NCBI GenBank assembly: GCA_029982205.1
Contig: JARRCM010000021.1
Coordinates: forward strand, 1 to 36,026
Source: Thermosediminibacterales bacterium
GTDB lineage: Bacteria; Bacillota; Thermosediminibacteria; Koleobacterales; JARRCM01
Direction: 5' to 3'
DNA: 36,026 bases
A program made the position numbers and the translations under genes. Below, piece after piece: positions 1-8,761 of this stretch (positions are counted from its first letter, which is position 1; each line of letters opens with the position of its first letter). The notes beneath the pieces are model-generated. The model saw nothing but the letters and a program-made list of their open reading frames with translations, ran no database searches and had not been told where the DNA came from.

Positions 1-236
1 ATAGAAAGACCAATGATATAATTGTCGCAGCCATCACATCTAATATAACCCAAAAAGACTATGCAGTATTTATATCAAATAAGGATTTGAAAACAGGAAA
101 ATTAAAAGTTAATTCCTGCATAAGGGTAAATAAAATATACACTCTTTCACAAAATATTGTTATTAAAAAGTTCGGAAGTGTAAAAAATTACATTTTAGAA
201 GAAGTAAAAGCAAAACTAAAAGAACTGCTTTTTTAA
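1..236 (+). CDS. PemK/MazF-family toxin, C-terminal part (cut by window edge)
   Basis: An open frame enters from the left edge (first full codon at 3) and ends with TAA at 234-236; about 77 residues are visible. The order of elements fits the C-terminal half of PemK/MazF endoribonucleases: a hydrophobic strand IIVAAITSN, then a GKLKVNSCIRVNKIYTL segment matching the family's 'glk.dS.vr..ki.tl' core, then a last helix rich in Lys and Leu. MazF-type proteins cleave mRNA and are normally neutralised by an antitoxin encoded just upstream. That gene and the toxin N-terminus would lie outside the window, so whether the pair is complete cannot be judged. The family call rests on pattern recognition of the C-terminal half only. 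Confidence 0.7.
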   Translation, partial: RKTNDIIVAAITSNITQKDYAVFISNKDLKTGKLKVNSCIRVNKIYTLSQNIVIKKFGSVKNYILEEVKAKLKELLF

Positions 237-251
237 GCCCACTAACACCTA

Positions 252-580
252 TTAATTTGTGCCGAATTGGGATATTCCCCCAAAATCGTGAGGGTGCACA
301 CAAATCTTCACCCTGTACCACAACAGTCCCACCCATTCATGCAGCACCCTCAAACACCTGTCCAGAGAACCTCCATTGGGCAGAAAATCCAGCACATTCA
401 CATCCGAGCCTAGAAGATAATCACAGGGAGCCGGAATAATCTCATACTCCCAGTTGTGTTTAAAAGAATACACAGCCCTTCTCATGTGAACGGCGCTGGT
501 AACCAGTATAATCCTTCTGTATCCCAAATCTTTTAAAACAGAACAGGTATTAACCGCGTTCTCCCAACATTTTTTGAGTG
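252..580 (-). pseudogene. YdcF/SanA-like DUF218 protein, C-terminal remnant
   Basis: The minus-strand frame reads WENAVNTCSVLKDLGYRRII, followed by LVTSAVHMRRA, PAPCDYLL, FLPN and LHEWVGLLWYR. This is the usual C-terminal order of the DUF218 (YdcF/SanA/ElyC) envelope-associated family: an ENa..n motif, LVTSa.HM.RA, a P.P.dy segment, and a final LHE..G..WYR. The frame is closed upstream by a TAG at 581-583, and no N-terminal domain or start with a ribosome site precedes it, so over half of a normal-length protein is missing. The nominal TTG at 527 lies inside the conserved domain and is not a believable start. The DNA upstream belongs to another decayed gene, so this is a truncated relic. Confidence 0.7.
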
Positions 581-596
581 CTAGGGGCGTCAGCCT

Positions 597-737
597 TCAC
601 CCTACCCTACTCACACTGAAGGCCAGGGAAATCACACTGGCAACAACCGCCACATTGCTTATCCCCTCGGTGATAATCTTGGTCACAAGAGAAACCACCA
701 GGATAAACACCACCGGAGAAATCCTTCCAATCGATTA
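597..737 (-). pseudogene. Possible SLC13/DASS-type anion transporter fragment
   Basis: About 45 codons are open between two stops on the minus strand. They encode a hydrophobic stretch beginning SIGRISPVVFILVVSLVTK and continuing IITEGISNVAVVASVISLAF. The 'TE..SN.A' element within a membrane helix is reminiscent of the conserved ITEf.SNtA motif of SLC13/DASS carboxylate and sulfate transporters. No start, no ribosome site and no further transporter sequence is visible on either side, so if the assignment is right this is only a scrap of the gene. The alternative is a chance hydrophobic frame. Confidence 0.35.
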
Positions 738-818
738 TTTGTTATAACCTTAAAACAGCCGTACAAAAAATTCTAAAGGACAAGAAACGCAAGGAACAGG
801 AAATCTTTTCAACAAGGG

Positions 819-856
819 TGGTACACTTTTTCATTACCATACTGGTAACACTTTTT
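819..856. repeat. Two imperfect direct repeats resembling an IS end
   Basis: TGGTACACTTTTT at 819-831 recurs as TGGTAACACTTTTT at 843-856, in DNA otherwise filled with gene remnants. Repeated GGTACACTTTTT-like units are typical of the ends of IS21-type and some related elements. No transposase and no partner end is visible. I read this as a solo end left by an old insertion, with low certainty. Confidence 0.3.
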
Positions 857-953
857 AATTGACTTTTACAATTGTATAATTATTGAAACTTTGGGAAATA
901 ATTTTCTGTATAAGAAAACAAAAATATTTTTAAAGACATAGGTGAATATTAAC

Positions 954-1067
954 ATGAAATTTTTTAAAGGCTTGTTATATGCTTTAGTACTGGCAGTTCC
1001 TTTTTGGATACTTATTATCTTAATTCTTTATAAAATTATTTACAAATCCTTTTTTATAATAAAATAA
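954..1067 (+). CDS. Small hydrophobic membrane peptide, 37 aa
   Basis: ATG at 954-956 follows an AGGTG ribosome site (940-944) with nine bases between. The product starts MKFFKGLLYALVLAVPFW, continues with one strongly hydrophobic helix (about residues 7-30), and ends with a Lys-containing tail and TAA at 1065-1067. It should be a single-pass membrane peptide; no function can be assigned. It is the only apparently intact plus-strand gene next to the glycan cluster and is convergent with manA, with 19 bases between the two stop codons. Its good ribosome site and clean hydrophobic pattern argue for a real gene, but its size leaves doubt. Confidence 0.5.
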   Translation: MKFFKGLLYALVLAVPFWILIILILYKIIYKSFFIIK

Positions 1068-1086
1068 ACATATCCATATATCTAAA

Positions 1087-2151
1087 TCACAATTCTCCAA
1101 CTACATATTCCAAACCACCGATTCTACATAAATCTCTTCGTGCAAATCCTTTTGATAAAAGAAAATTTATTACATCCTTTTTTAGATTAGCAACATAAGT
1201 TTTTAAAATTTTACTATTGCCTTCTACTTTAAATTCATCCATGTATGCAGGAATAAGAACGGTTTCTCCCGCCTCTATATGTTCACTCCCATCTTCGTAA
1301 TAAATATCTGCTTCTCCCTCAACAACCATATAAATGAAAAACTTATCTCTACCCGTTTGCTCCAAAATATTTTCTTTAATATTTAACAGTTCAACAGTAA
1401 AATAGGGATTTGCAATAAGGTATTTCTTTGTATAACCCGTGCCTTCAATTTCAAGACCTTCTACTTTATCCCCGTTTAATTTACCTTCAAAGTCTATTAC
1501 TTCAAGAGCTTTATCAACATGCAGTTCCCTTGGCTTACCATCCGACCCCACTCTATTCCAGTCGTAAACCCTGTATGTAGTATCGGAATTTTGCTGTACC
1601 TCTGCCAGCAGTATTCCCTCTCCAATAGCATGGAGCATACCGGCAGGTATGTACAATACATCCCCCGGCTGTACTTCTATTTCATTAAGGTATGTATGTA
1701 AACACCCTTCTTCCAGAGCTTTTCTGAAATCTTCTTTACAAACACCGTTTTTTAATCCTAAAACCAATTTCGATCCCGGTAATGCATCTATTATATACCA
1801 CATTTCTGTTTTCCCGGATTCACCGTCTTCATTTATCCTCGCATACTCATCATCAGGATGAACCTGGACAGATAATTTTTGAGAAGCATCTATGATTTTG
1901 ACCAGTAAGGGAAACCTAGCGTATCCTCTACCCAACAATTTTTTATCATATTTTTTTATCAGTTCACTCAGAGCGTAATTTTTAAAAAAACCATTTATCA
2001 CTCTACTATCACCATTTTCCCTACATGCAATTTCCCAGCTTTCTCCTATTCTCTTTTTCTTACACAGGTTTCTTTGAAATTTCTTACCAATATTAATGCC
2101 CCCCCAAATTTTTTCTTTATAAATTGGCTCGAACTTTAAAGGATAAAGCAT
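1087..2151 (-). CDS. manA: Mannose-6-phosphate isomerase (class I-like)
   Basis: A 354-residue cupin enzyme interconverting fructose-6-phosphate and mannose-6-phosphate, which feeds GDP-mannose synthesis. Zinc ligands typical of the family are visible: His98 in QVHPDDEYA, Glu116 in KTEMWYI and His174 in IPAGMLHAIG. The downstream AEVQQNSDTTYRVYDWNR signature is also present. A second cupin-like half follows (about residues 240-325). The ATG at 2151 has an AGGAGG site close upstream. It is the last gene of the glycan cluster, 26 bases beyond the UDP-glucose dehydrogenase gene. It supplies the precursor used by manC, gmd and rmd at the other end of the cluster. No phosphomannomutase gene is in the window, so that step must be encoded elsewhere. 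Confidence 0.93.
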   Translation of the reverse strand: MLYPLKFEPIYKEKIWGGINIGKKFQRNLCKKKRIGESWEIACRENGDSRVINGFFKNYALSELIKKYDKKLLGRGYARFPLLVKIIDASQKLSVQVHPDDEYARINEDGESGKTEMWYIIDALPGSKLVLGLKNGVCKEDFRKALEEGCLHTYLNEIEVQPGDVLYIPAGMLHAIGEGILLAEVQQNSDTTYRVYDWNRVGSDGKPRELHVDKALEVIDFEGKLNGDKVEGLEIEGTGYTKKYLIANPYFTVELLNIKENILEQTGRDKFFIYMVVEGEADIYYEDGSEHIEAGETVLIPAYMDEFKVEGNSKILKTYVANLKKDVINFLLSKGFARRDLCRIGGLEYVVGEL

Positions 2152-2177
2152 AACCCTTCCTCCTGTATTTATTCGAG

Positions 2178-3518
2178 TTATTTTGTTACAGCAACCCGTA
2201 AATGAAAATCCACATTAAAACCGTAATCTTTCTTTCCAATACAATAATACTCGAAACCCATTTTGATCATTTCTTCAGGCTTGAATACATTCCTGCCGTC
2301 TATAAAGACAGGTGTATTCATCAAATTTTTTACTTTTTTTAAATCCATACTTTTGAATTCTTCCCATTCTGTAACAAGGATTACGGCATCTGCTTTTTTT
2401 ACGACTTCATATGGATTGTTCACAAACTCTACATTTTTGATGACCATTTTTGCTGATTCCATAGCTTTAGGATCATATGCCTTTACTTTCCCACCCAACT
2501 GTTGAATCCTGTTAATTATTTCTAAAGAAGGAGCTTCACGTATATCATTCGTATTGGGCTTAAATGCCAATCCAAGTATACCTATTGTCTTTCCTTTTAT
2601 GAATCCCAAAGCTTTTTCCAGTTTTTCTATGGGTTTCAACTTCTGATTGTTATTAACTTCAATAACATCTTTTGCAATTTTGAATTCATATCCGACCTGT
2701 TCCCCTATTTTAATTATTGCCTTTAAATCTTTTGGAAAACAAGCTCCTCCAAAACCGATTCCTGCCCCAAGGAACTTGTCAGAAATTCTTTTATCCAAAC
2801 CCATTCCTCTCGCCACTTCCTGAACATCTGCCCCCACCCTCTCGCATATATTGGCTATTTCATTTATAAAACTTATCTTTGTGGCAAGAAAAGCATTCGA
2901 CGCATACTTAATCATTTCAGCACTTTCCGGATCAGTTATTATAATAGGGGCTTTAAAGGGTTCATGCAACTTTGCAATCACTCCTGCAGCATAAGTATTA
3001 TCTGCTCCTATAATAATCCTGTCCGGATTCATAGTATCATAAACTGCTGTCCCTTCTCTTAAAAACTCCGGGTTTGATACAACATCAAAATTGTAATTTC
3101 CCTCATTGTTTTCAGAAATAATTTTTGAAACCCATTTTTGGGTACCCACCGGTACAGTGCTTTTGTTAACGATTATTTTGTATCCATTCATAAATCTGGC
3201 AATCCCTTTTGCCACCGATTCCACGGCTGTTAAATCGGCATTACCATCAGCAAGGCAGGGTGTACCAACCGCTATAAAAATAATATCTGAATTTTTTACA
3301 CCTTCTTTCAAATCATTAGTAAACCTAATACTCCCCTGTTCAACATTCTTTAGATATAACTCTTCAAGGCCTTTCTCATAAATAGGAATTCGACCACTAT
3401 TAAGCATTTTGATTTTTTCTGTGTCTTTATCCACACAAATAACATTGTGACCGATATGAGCAAAACATATCCCCGATACAAGTCCAACATATCCCGTACC
3501 AACTACGCAGATGTTCAT
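2178..3518 (-). CDS. UDP-glucose 6-dehydrogenase
   Basis: A 446-residue NAD-dependent nucleotide-sugar dehydrogenase that oxidises UDP-glucose to UDP-glucuronate. The N-terminal Rossmann motif GTGYVGLVSG is at residues 7-16. The catalytic cysteine is Cys260 in GFGGACFPKDL, preceded by the conserved EFLREG (151-156). The central helix segment and C-terminal UDP-binding domain complete a normal-length protein. Family members act on UDP-glucose, UDP-ManNAc or GDP-mannose; overall similarity to the Ugd/TuaD branch favours UDP-glucose, which is an inference. The neighbours (phosphosugar transferase, GTs, manA) indicate it supplies an acidic sugar to the surface glycan. The symbol is left blank because ugd, tuaD and hasB are used interchangeably. 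Confidence 0.93.
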   Translation of the reverse strand: MNICVVGTGYVGLVSGICFAHIGHNVICVDKDTEKIKMLNSGRIPIYEKGLEELYLKNVEQGSIRFTNDLKEGVKNSDIIFIAVGTPCLADGNADLTAVESVAKGIARFMNGYKIIVNKSTVPVGTQKWVSKIISENNEGNYNFDVVSNPEFLREGTAVYDTMNPDRIIIGADNTYAAGVIAKLHEPFKAPIIITDPESAEMIKYASNAFLATKISFINEIANICERVGADVQEVARGMGLDKRISDKFLGAGIGFGGACFPKDLKAIIKIGEQVGYEFKIAKDVIEVNNNQKLKPIEKLEKALGFIKGKTIGILGLAFKPNTNDIREAPSLEIINRIQQLGGKVKAYDPKAMESAKMVIKNVEFVNNPYEVVKKADAVILVTEWEEFKSMDLKKVKNLMNTPVFIDGRNVFKPEEMIKMGFEYYCIGKKDYGFNVDFHLRVAVTK

Positions 3519-3537
3519 GACTTATTTACCTCCCCGT

Positions 3538-4935
3538 TTAATATGCTCCGTTTTTATTTAATAAAACTGGTATGGTTTTTAAGATAATTATTATATCAAG
3601 CCAGAATGACCAGTTGTTTATATAATAAACATCCAGCCTTACCCTCTCTGAAAAGGGTAGTTCATTTCTCCCACTAACCTGCCATAAACCGGTAATACCG
3701 GGATGTACTTTTAATACTAACTTACCATACTTACCGTATCTCTCCATTTCATCCTTCAGCATGGGCCTGGGACCTACAATGCTCAAATCCCCTTTAATGA
3801 CATTTATTAGCTGAGGGAGTTCATCAAGGCTTGTCCTCCTCAATATTTTACCAATAGGGGTAACCCTGGGGTCATTCTTTAGTTTTCTATAAGTTGTATA
3901 TTCCTCTCTTATTTTAGGATCTTTCTCCATTAACTCCTCCAAAACTTCCTCTGCATTTTCTATCATGGTTCTGAATTTTATAATTTTAATAGACCGACCG
4001 TTTATTCCATATCTATTCTGCACAAAAAAAATACTACCTTTTGCAGTAAGCTTTATAAGAAGCATTATTATTACAAAAACCGGCAATACAATGATAAAAG
4101 CAGATAGTGCAACACCCAAATCAAAAAGCCTTTTGATTTTAGCCTGAATGGATGATAACATTCCCTCTTTAAATTTTATAAGAGGTATGGTGCTTATCTG
4201 GCCTATATCCACAGGATTGCTTGTTATATCAAGTATGTCCGGAATCATATAAACCTGTATGTATTTATCCTCACAATACTCAATTATTTCTTTGTGTTCA
4301 TCTCCCCTACTAGAAGATATAAGGATGGCATCAATACTCTGTTCATCAATTATCCTTCTGTATTCTTTCATTCCTCCAAGATATGAATAATCATTTACAT
4401 TTCTATCCTTTTTATCCAAGTAACCGACTATTACATACCCAAATTCTCTGTGCTTGTTGAGATAATCCAGCACACTCAGGCTTCTCTCATTTATTCCAAT
4501 ACCAAGCAACCGTTTTACACCCACGCCTTTCTTATACAACTGCTTTATTATGTATATAGACACATATCTCCCGCAGAGAAGCAAAATAACGGCGGTTATA
4601 GAAAAGTAACCTATTGCCAGACGAGAATAGGATACTTCTCTTACATAAAAGGAAAACAGAGCAAAACACAGCATGGTATAAATGAAAGAGTTTATTATCT
4701 TTGGAACCTGAGCAAACCATGACCTGTATTTAAGATCATATAATTTATTAAAATACATGATTATTGTATTTACTATTGCTATAAAGAAAAATGCAATTAC
4801 ATACCACTTAACATTAAAGCTACCCAGATCAAAAGAAAACCTAAGGCCTACTGCTATCAACGCAGCTATAAATAGCACTAAAATATCTAACACATATAAA
4901 ATAAACTTTATTAACTTTTCATCTTTATCATTCAT
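3538..4935 (-). CDS. Undecaprenyl-phosphate sugar phosphotransferase (WbaP/WcaJ-type)
   Basis: A 465-residue polyprenyl glycosylphosphotransferase that begins glycan synthesis by moving a sugar-1-phosphate from a nucleotide sugar to undecaprenyl phosphate on the inner membrane face. Four predicted membrane helices lie within residues 8-125. They are followed by a nucleotide-binding-like soluble domain (about 140-240), a re-entrant hydrophobic helix (about 270-297) and the catalytic domain. Diagnostic motifs are FVQNRYGINGRSIKIIKFRTM-type, RRTSLDELPQL (conserved Asp371-Glu372), GDLSIVGPRP and HPGITGLWQVSGR. The domain order is that of full-length WbaP/WcaJ/CpsE enzymes, usually specific for glucose or galactose. 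The sugar cannot be read from the sequence. It is the only initiating enzyme in the cluster. Confidence 0.93.
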   Translation of the reverse strand: MNDKDEKLIKFILYVLDILVLFIAALIAVGLRFSFDLGSFNVKWYVIAFFFIAIVNTIIMYFNKLYDLKYRSWFAQVPKIINSFIYTMLCFALFSFYVREVSYSRLAIGYFSITAVILLLCGRYVSIYIIKQLYKKGVGVKRLLGIGINERSLSVLDYLNKHREFGYVIVGYLDKKDRNVNDYSYLGGMKEYRRIIDEQSIDAILISSSRGDEHKEIIEYCEDKYIQVYMIPDILDITSNPVDIGQISTIPLIKFKEGMLSSIQAKIKRLFDLGVALSAFIIVLPVFVIIMLLIKLTAKGSIFFVQNRYGINGRSIKIIKFRTMIENAEEVLEELMEKDPKIREEYTTYRKLKNDPRVTPIGKILRRTSLDELPQLINVIKGDLSIVGPRPMLKDEMERYGKYGKLVLKVHPGITGLWQVSGRNELPFSERVRLDVYYINNWSFWLDIIIILKTIPVLLNKNGAY

Positions 4936-4944
4936 AGGACCACC

Positions 4945-6036
4945 CTACTCAACACCTAGTTTTGCTTTGATAAACTCAACAATTTCTTTTTTAAATCTAT
5001 TCACACCAAATTTAAGAGCATGATTTCTAATCACTTCTCTATTGAATTTGTGTGCTTCTTTCTCAAAAATCAAAACAGCCTGCTTAAGTGACTCCTTGTT
5101 CTGTTTATAAAAAAATAATCCCGTTTTACCCTCAACAACCGTTTCCAGTGCTCCGCCTTTCCCATATGCAATAACTGGTCTACCACAGGACTGTGCCTCC
5201 AGAGGTACTATTCCAAAATCCTCTTCTCCCGGAAAAATAAGAGCTCTGCATTTTCTGTAATATTCCCTCACCTCTTTATCGGATAGCCTCCCCATCAATG
5301 AAACATTATCATTTGCCATACTCCTGTAGTTTTTAAATTCCGGCCCATCACCAATTATCACAAGAGGCAGTCCCAGTTCGTTGAACACCTCAATAACAAG
5401 GTCAACTCTCTTGTATGGAACAAGTCTTGATACAACAAGGTAGAAATCTTCTCCCTCATCTGAGGGTGTAAAAAACTCTGTATCAACAGGTGGATATATT
5501 ATTGCTGCATCTCTTCGGTAATGTTTCTTTATTCTCCTTTTAACATTTTTGGAATTGGCTATAAAATAATCAACCCTATCTGCAGAAACCCTATCCCATA
5601 ATCGAATATAATTCATAGCTACTGCTATCATCGATTTTGTAATAATATTCTTTCCTTTAACATATTCATGATAAAAATCCCAGGCATACCGCATCGGTGT
5701 ATTGCAATAACAAATATGCAGAGTATCTGTCCTGGTTATTACACCCTTGGCACAGCAGGTTGATGAACTTAAAATTACTTCATACTCCGATAAGTCAAAC
5801 TGTTCCACAGCTATGGGCATCAACGGTAAATACATCTGATAATTTGTCTTAGCAAAGGGCATTTTCTGAATAAAAGAAGTCCTGATATCCATATTCTTGA
5901 ATTCATCTGGCATTTTCTCTTTATTAAATACCAGCGTATAAATAGGAGCTTCAGGGAACATTTCACGAAAAACTTTAATTATCCTTTCAGCCCCACCCAT
6001 ATTGGTAAGCCAATCGTGGACAATTGCTATTTTCAT
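4945..6036 (-). CDS. GT4-family glycosyltransferase (mannosyltransferase-like)
   Basis: A 363-residue GT-B-fold retaining glycosyltransferase. It starts KIAIVHDWLTNMGGAERI, the typical N-terminus of WbaZ-like mannosyltransferases, with the glycine-rich acceptor loop. The C-terminal donor domain has VSRLVPYKRVDLVIE (about 210-225), the GR.s..E segment, and the EDFGIVPLEAQSCGRPVIAYG motif containing the E-x7-E pair. ATG at 6036 overlaps the stop of the upstream Ig-like gene by four bases, showing translational coupling. It probably adds a sugar to the cytoplasmic lipid-linked chain; donor and linkage are unknown. Given manC/gmd/rmd in the same cluster, a GDP-sugar donor is likely. Confidence 0.88.
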   Translation of the reverse strand: MKIAIVHDWLTNMGGAERIIKVFREMFPEAPIYTLVFNKEKMPDEFKNMDIRTSFIQKMPFAKTNYQMYLPLMPIAVEQFDLSEYEVILSSSTCCAKGVITRTDTLHICYCNTPMRYAWDFYHEYVKGKNIITKSMIAVAMNYIRLWDRVSADRVDYFIANSKNVKRRIKKHYRRDAAIIYPPVDTEFFTPSDEGEDFYLVVSRLVPYKRVDLVIEVFNELGLPLVIIGDGPEFKNYRSMANDNVSLMGRLSDKEVREYYRKCRALIFPGEEDFGIVPLEAQSCGRPVIAYGKGGALETVVEGKTGLFFYKQNKESLKQAVLIFEKEAHKFNREVIRNHALKFGVNRFKKEIVEFIKAKLGVE

Positions 6037-6518
6037 TTCTCCACTACCTTTAACTTAATTTTTAAAGTCCTGGAACCTTTATTTGCAAACCATGTAACCC
6101 CTTCATGAACCATGTCAAATTCCAAATAATACTCCCCGAGTTTTTCCGGAGAAACTACCTTTGCTTTTACAGTCACAGATTCCCCTGAACGCAGGCCCCC
6201 AGGCAGTAGGGTTCGTTCCCCATCATAGAGAAAAACCTCTCCTCCTGAACTTAAAATATGATAAGAAAGAACTATAGGATTTTTACCCTCAGACATCCAT
6301 ACCATGGTTCCTGAATTTTTTATCCTTACTGATATCAGTTTTTCTTCCCCCGGATAAACAGTCAATTCCTTAATCCCTGATGTAATTTCAGCTCTATACT
6401 GGACCATATCCATGCCTGTATTTTTATACTTTTGGGCAGCAAGCTGAGCATTTAAAACCAATAAAAGTATAATCACGATCGGTATTATGAAAAAAACAAT
6501 AAATCTCTTTATATTCAC
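6033..6518 (-). CDS. Membrane-anchored Ig-like beta-sandwich protein of unknown function
   Basis: A 161-residue protein with one N-terminal membrane anchor (FIVFFIIPIVIILLLVLN) and an outside domain of about 120 residues. The domain has beta-strand spacing and a 'vrIKNSGTMVW' start resembling Ig-like domains of the NBR1/CARDB kind. I chose GTG at 6516-6518: a GGGGTGA ribosome site overlaps the stop of the upstream GT (6523-6525) at good spacing, and the hydrophobic anchor then begins almost at once. A longer frame from 6542 would overlap that gene. Its last four bases overlap the next GT, so it is part of the operon. No catalytic motif is visible. It may organise or present the glycan at the membrane surface, but that is speculation. 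Confidence 0.7.
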   Translation of the reverse strand: MNIKRFIVFFIIPIVIILLLVLNAQLAAQKYKNTGMDMVQYRAEITSGIKELTVYPGEEKLISVRIKNSGTMVWMSEGKNPIVLSYHILSSGGEVFLYDGERTLLPGGLRSGESVTVKAKVVSPEKLGEYYLEFDMVHEGVTWFANKGSRTLKIKLKVVEK

Positions 6519-6522
6519 AAAA

Positions 6523-7614
6523 TCACCCCAGTACTTCATCATATATTGCTACTACCCTTTTTGCAGCCTTTTCCCAATCAAAATTTTTAGCCCTTTCCAG
6601 GCCTGCAACGGATAAATTGTTCCTTAATTCCTCATCTATCAACAACTTATGAATACCCTCAGCTATGGAATTTTCATCATATGGATCAACATACATTCCG
6701 CTACTTCCCACAACCTCAGGTAAGGATGATCTGTCTGACACCACCACCGGTACCCTACATTCCATTGCTTCCAACGGCGGTAATCCAAATCCCTCGTAAA
6801 GAGAGGGATAAACAAACACTTTGGCGCCGCTGTAAATAGCTGGCATATCCTCATCTTCTACAAAACCCGTAAAACAAACCCTATCCTCTATCCCCAAATC
6901 CCTGGCTGTTTTAAAGATTCTTTCATAAAGCCAGCCTGTTCTTCCCACTATGACGAGATTTTCTTTTACGTTCTTATTTAATAAGATTCTGTATGCTAAG
7001 AGTAAACGTTCAATGTTCTTTCTCGGTTCCAGGGTACCAACAAATAGAATATAATCCCCTTTTATCCCATATTTTTCTTTTACGCTTTGAATCTTTTGTG
7101 TATCCGTTACCCGGACAAATCCCGATCTTCCCGGATAAACAACAACGACCTTTTGTTCATCAGCAGAAAACAAATCAACAATATCTTTCCTGGTATTTTC
7201 TGAATCTGCAATAATCTTAACGGCTCTCTTTATACTAACGGGACCTATTATTTTTTTAATCATCCTTCTTCCAAAGGTAAAACATTTCGGAAACCTGTAA
7301 AAAGAAAGGTCATGAATTGTAACAATATACGGAACTTTTATATCAATCAAAGGTGAACTGTAATCCATAAAGTGTAACAGATCAAACTTTCTAAATTCTT
7401 TCAACAAACAAAACTGCTCATCCAATATTCTCTGATAAGTTCCGTTATAATTTTTTCTTGAAACACCCTTGAAATCCTCTTTTAAATGTTCCTGAAAAAA
7501 TACGGTATAATCATGATTTCCTACCTTTAATATGTTTTGTATAAGGTTATAAGCATAATTACCTATCCCGGCCTTTTTTTTGTCTATAATCAGACCATTC
7601 AAACCTACTTTCAT
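6523..7614 (-). CDS. GT4-family glycosyltransferase
   Basis: A 363-residue GT-B enzyme. The N-terminus KVGLNGLIIDKKKAGIGNYA has the glycine-rich loop of GT4 mannosyl- and rhamnosyltransferases. The donor domain shows LFVGTLEPRKNIERLL, FTGFVEDEDMP and YEGFGLPPLEAMECRVPVVV, with both conserved glutamates. It is a clear paralog of the next gene upstream (7611-8750): the blocks VGTLEPRKNI, GWLYERIF/GWMYNNIF and SSLPEV are shared. The two overlap by four bases (ATGA). Paired related GT4s are common where one enzyme adds a linker sugar and the other extends the chain, or where both build a repeat unit. Donor specificity cannot be read from the sequence. Confidence 0.9.
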   Translation of the reverse strand: MKVGLNGLIIDKKKAGIGNYAYNLIQNILKVGNHDYTVFFQEHLKEDFKGVSRKNYNGTYQRILDEQFCLLKEFRKFDLLHFMDYSSPLIDIKVPYIVTIHDLSFYRFPKCFTFGRRMIKKIIGPVSIKRAVKIIADSENTRKDIVDLFSADEQKVVVVYPGRSGFVRVTDTQKIQSVKEKYGIKGDYILFVGTLEPRKNIERLLLAYRILLNKNVKENLVIVGRTGWLYERIFKTARDLGIEDRVCFTGFVEDEDMPAIYSGAKVFVYPSLYEGFGLPPLEAMECRVPVVVSDRSSLPEVVGSSGMYVDPYDENSIAEGIHKLLIDEELRNNLSVAGLERAKNFDWEKAAKRVVAIYDEVLG

Positions 7615-8750
7615 TCCAATCCACCCAATTTTTTATATATACTTACAAGTTTTTTGGCAGATTTCTCCCACGAAAATTTTCTACACTGCCGCAAACCTTT
7701 TTTAATGATTTGTGTCTTGAAATCCAAATCATATACTACTCTTTCAATAGCATTGGTGATTTCTTCAATATCATACGGGTTAACGAAAACCCCCGCATTA
7801 CCTGCCACCTCGGGCAATGAAGATGTCTCAGAAACGATAACAGGAATACCAGCTGCCATAGCTTCCAGCAGAGGCATACCGAAACCTTCATACAGAGAAG
7901 GATATATGAAGGCTTCAGCCATTTTGTATATTAAAGGCTTATCCTTTTCATCAATATATCCGGTAAAATTTACCCTGTTTTCTAAATTTAATTTCTTTAC
8001 AGTTTCAAATATATTATTATACATCCATCCCTTTTTCCCTGCTAAAACCAGACTTATTTCATCATCATTTTTACTGATAAACTCTTGATAAGCTTTAATA
8101 ATACTTATAATATTTTTTCTCGGTTCAAGGGTTCCCAGATAAAGCAAGTATTTTGAAGGGAGGCGGTATTTCTTTCTTACATCAGTGATTTGTTTATCGG
8201 TATATTCCTTTCTGAACCTATCCATTTCAACACCGGGATAAATTATCTCAACCTTGCTTTCTTCTATATTCAAAATGTCAACTATTTCCTTTTTTGAATT
8301 TTGGGATATAGTAACTACAACATCTGCCCTTTCTACTGATCTTTTTAGCTCCCTTTCAAGCCTTACATAATTTCTTTTATCCATTGTTTCTGGAAAAAGT
8401 TTATACACCATATCATACACTGTAACAACAACTTTACCTTTAATATTATACGGTACAATATAATTGAAGAAATGAAACACATCCGCATTGCTATCAAACA
8501 ATGCATTATAGGATACTGGTATAAACCTCCACAGTCTTCGATAAAGCCCATATGGAATCAGCTTACATATTTTTGTTTTAAGAGGAATTGCATCCAGAGC
8601 CTGTTGAATACTATTCCTACCCAAAAAATTAAAACCAAGGCCCTCATATTCAAGGGCCTCGTCAGGTAAATGCTCTATTAACTTTTGAGTATACCATCCA
8701 ACACCAGTTTTATCCTTTAAAACAGGTTGTATTTCTAAGGCTATTTTCAT
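7611..8750 (-). CDS. GT4-family glycosyltransferase
   Basis: A 379-residue GT-B enzyme. I start it at ATG 8750, preceded by AAAGGTGA five bases away, rather than at the GTG nine bases upstream, which would lie inside that ribosome site. The N-terminus KIALEIQPVLKDKTGVGWYT carries the acceptor-side glycine loop. The donor side has YLGTLEPRKNIISIIKAY, GYIDEKDKPLIYKMA and YEGFGMPLLEAMAAGIPVIV. It is a paralog of the neighbouring GT4 at 6523-7614 and is followed by it with a four-base overlap. It lies 11 bases after the GT2 gene. It is likely cytoplasmic or peripheral to the membrane, extending the lipid-linked chain. Confidence 0.9.
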   Translation of the reverse strand: MKIALEIQPVLKDKTGVGWYTQKLIEHLPDEALEYEGLGFNFLGRNSIQQALDAIPLKTKICKLIPYGLYRRLWRFIPVSYNALFDSNADVFHFFNYIVPYNIKGKVVVTVYDMVYKLFPETMDKRNYVRLERELKRSVERADVVVTISQNSKKEIVDILNIEESKVEIIYPGVEMDRFRKEYTDKQITDVRKKYRLPSKYLLYLGTLEPRKNIISIIKAYQEFISKNDDEISLVLAGKKGWMYNNIFETVKKLNLENRVNFTGYIDEKDKPLIYKMAEAFIYPSLYEGFGMPLLEAMAAGIPVIVSETSSLPEVAGNAGVFVNPYDIEEITNAIERVVYDLDFKTQIIKKGLRQCRKFSWEKSAKKLVSIYKKLGGLE

Positions 8751-8761
8751 TTTTATCACCT

